Assembly (NCBI GenBank): GCA_013397695.1
Contig: VYZI01000035.1
Coordinates: 4,194,334-4,258,333, forward strand
Origin: Centropus unirufus
Taxonomy: Eukaryota; Chordata; Aves; Cuculiformes; Centropidae
Direction of reading: 5' to 3'
DNA: 64,000 nucleotides
In this document: one piece after another, positions 62,775-64,000 of the stretch
Layout of the letters: each line of letters starts with the position of its first letter
Numbering within the stretch: position 1 is the first letter of the stretch
Notes under the pieces: model-generated
Database searches by the model: none
What the model was told of the DNA's origin: nothing
What the model saw: the letters and a program-made list of their open reading frames with translations, nothing else
Position numbers and translations under genes: made by a program

Positions 62775-64000
62775 CTGGTTTTCATAGGCAGGATATTTTA
62801 CGATCACCAGATAGAATACACATGGACATACAACCATGCAATTCATATCTTTATAGAACCACAGCGGTTCTATGATCAGTGCAGATCATTTCTGAGCCTG
62901 TTTCAAGCTCCTCTGCAATCCCACCTCCCCTTCTCATCGACAGTGCCATGCACAGTTGCATTTACTTATTACACAGACACTTACTATAACCAAATGAGTT
63001 CTGTAACACATTAGAAAACAAGCTCCTCCTCAGGATTAAAGCACGCCTAAGCAAGAAATCTCTCTCTCTTCCCCATTCTTCCGTAAGAAATATAAAGCAT
63101 ACAAGGCTGGCACACATGAACAGCAACACTCAGAAGAAAATCTAATTTACAAGCCTGCTGCTCCCCAGTTGAGGACTGACAGAGATGCTGTGCAAGCAAA
63201 TGCCAGTGAGGTACTTAAAATAGGGTATCCACTTGGGAAGAGATTAAGTGATTAAATCTGATGTTGCTGCCAGTTGCCAGTAGCAATTTAAAGGGCTAGA
63301 GAGATGCTCATGAGCTCTAGCCGAGACTTTCCCACCTCCCTGATTTTTCAATACAATTCATTGTACGCTGTTCAGGATATGACTGAAAACACCACTGTGT
63401 CTCCATGTCAAACATGAGTCTCCTAAGAGACTGCAAGCCTATGAAAATTTGATTTTTTTCTGTAACAGAAGCTAACAAGGAAACAGATGTGAAATCCAAA
63501 AGTCGTATTTCACTAAGTCTGTCAGCAGCAGTATTTCACACATTGGACAGAGTTGGCATCTGATCACATACCAGATAATTTTGTATTTTAAAAAAAACCA
63601 AACTTTCAACTACCTTTTGATGCCATTTAACAACTTTTTTGATTAGTAACAATGCTGTCACACTTTCAGTTGTGTTTGTTACACTGCAACAACAACACTG
63701 CCTCTTTACATTTTCCCTGATACAACATCACTTGAGCTTTTTAGGCAAAAGACCTTAGGTCACACATTTGGGATCCTGACAGAACGGATAAACCAGGAAT
63801 GAGGTATTTCAGCATTATTCATGACACACGTGCTATACCAACCTACTCTGGTCATTTTCACACACCTCTCTTTCAACATTTCTTTTAAATTTCAGTAGGA
63901 ACCCGTTAACATCTCAAAGCTTTCATAAATTGCCACTAAGATTTTTCTAATTCCCCATTTGACATAAGAGTTGTTTGTCTACTCTTTTTGCTATGCTTTA
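62775..64000. other. Upstream intronic sequence to window edge
   Basis: Nothing beyond chance ORFs. No CpG island or promoter, so the gene's 5' end should lie outside the window. Confidence 0.5.

Noticed and set aside
62616..63014. 132-codon plus-strand ORF
   Set aside because: No recognisable motif, no splice context, composition like the surrounding AT-rich DNA, and it overlaps a minus-strand exon candidate. Most likely chance.
1..64000. Prokaryotic features, CRISPR arrays, complete endogenous retrovirus or DNA transposon
   Set aside because: No direct-repeat arrays, operons, LTR pairs or gag-pol frames, and no terminal inverted repeats with transposase were seen.

Overview
This window is vertebrate nuclear DNA and almost certainly avian. 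It is AT-rich and carries about two dozen 5'-truncated CR1 LINE copies on both strands. Many still end in the avian CR1 3' hallmark (a conserved tail followed by ATTCTATG-type octamers). There is no sign of operons, Shine-Dalgarno sites, CRISPR arrays or bacterial genes. Most long ORFs are CR1 shadows or chance. One assembly gap (247 N) lies at 38242-38488.

The main result is a split gene on the minus strand, transcribed from high to low coordinates. I found it by pairing acceptor and donor sites and then testing reading-frame phase. Nine candidate exons chain without a stop through eight phase-compatible junctions: 62268-62180, 56353-56233, 52897-52856, 49179-49146, 48867-48830, 28706-28644, 27170-26988, 25548-25418 and 14836-14771. 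Together they give 767 nt, about 255 codons. A possible upstream exon (62774-62733) and a possible terminal exon (1152-970) also fit by phase. I do not recognise the protein. The 5' half looks mixed beta or polar, and the 28.7-14.8 kb part looks like helical repeat or solenoid sequence. No promoter or first exon is visible, so the window holds an internal to 3' part of a gene spanning at least 47 kb, with introns of 0.25 to about 20 kb.

Regions: 0-14.7 kb is the presumed 3' part or downstream flank, with CR1 copies at 2.3, 4.5, 7.5-8.1 and 10.8-11.0 kb. The interval 14.8-28.7 kb holds four exons and a dense set of CR1s, including a head-to-head pair at 21.0-21.8 kb. The interval 28.7-48.8 kb is one large apparent intron with the gap, a CR1 whose 3' segment is inverted in place (41.75-42.2 kb), and the longest CR1 (43.04-43.97 kb), which retains a decayed ORF2 C-terminus. 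The interval 48.8-56.4 kb holds four small exons. The interval 56.4-64 kb holds more CR1, including an older reverse-transcriptase-domain fragment, and the most upstream exons.

The most unusual structure is a roughly 594-bp inverted duplication. Its arms (43740-44332 on plus, 55380-55973 on minus) each join a CR1 3' end, about 270 bp of non-CR1 sequence and part of a second CR1. The arms lie in the introns flanking the three small exons 52.9, 49.15 and 48.8 kb, whose combined length (114 nt) is a multiple of three. This geometry could favour skipping or circularisation of that cassette, and the composite unit also looks like a CR1 3' transduction. All exon calls are inferences from sequence alone, without RNA or homology support.
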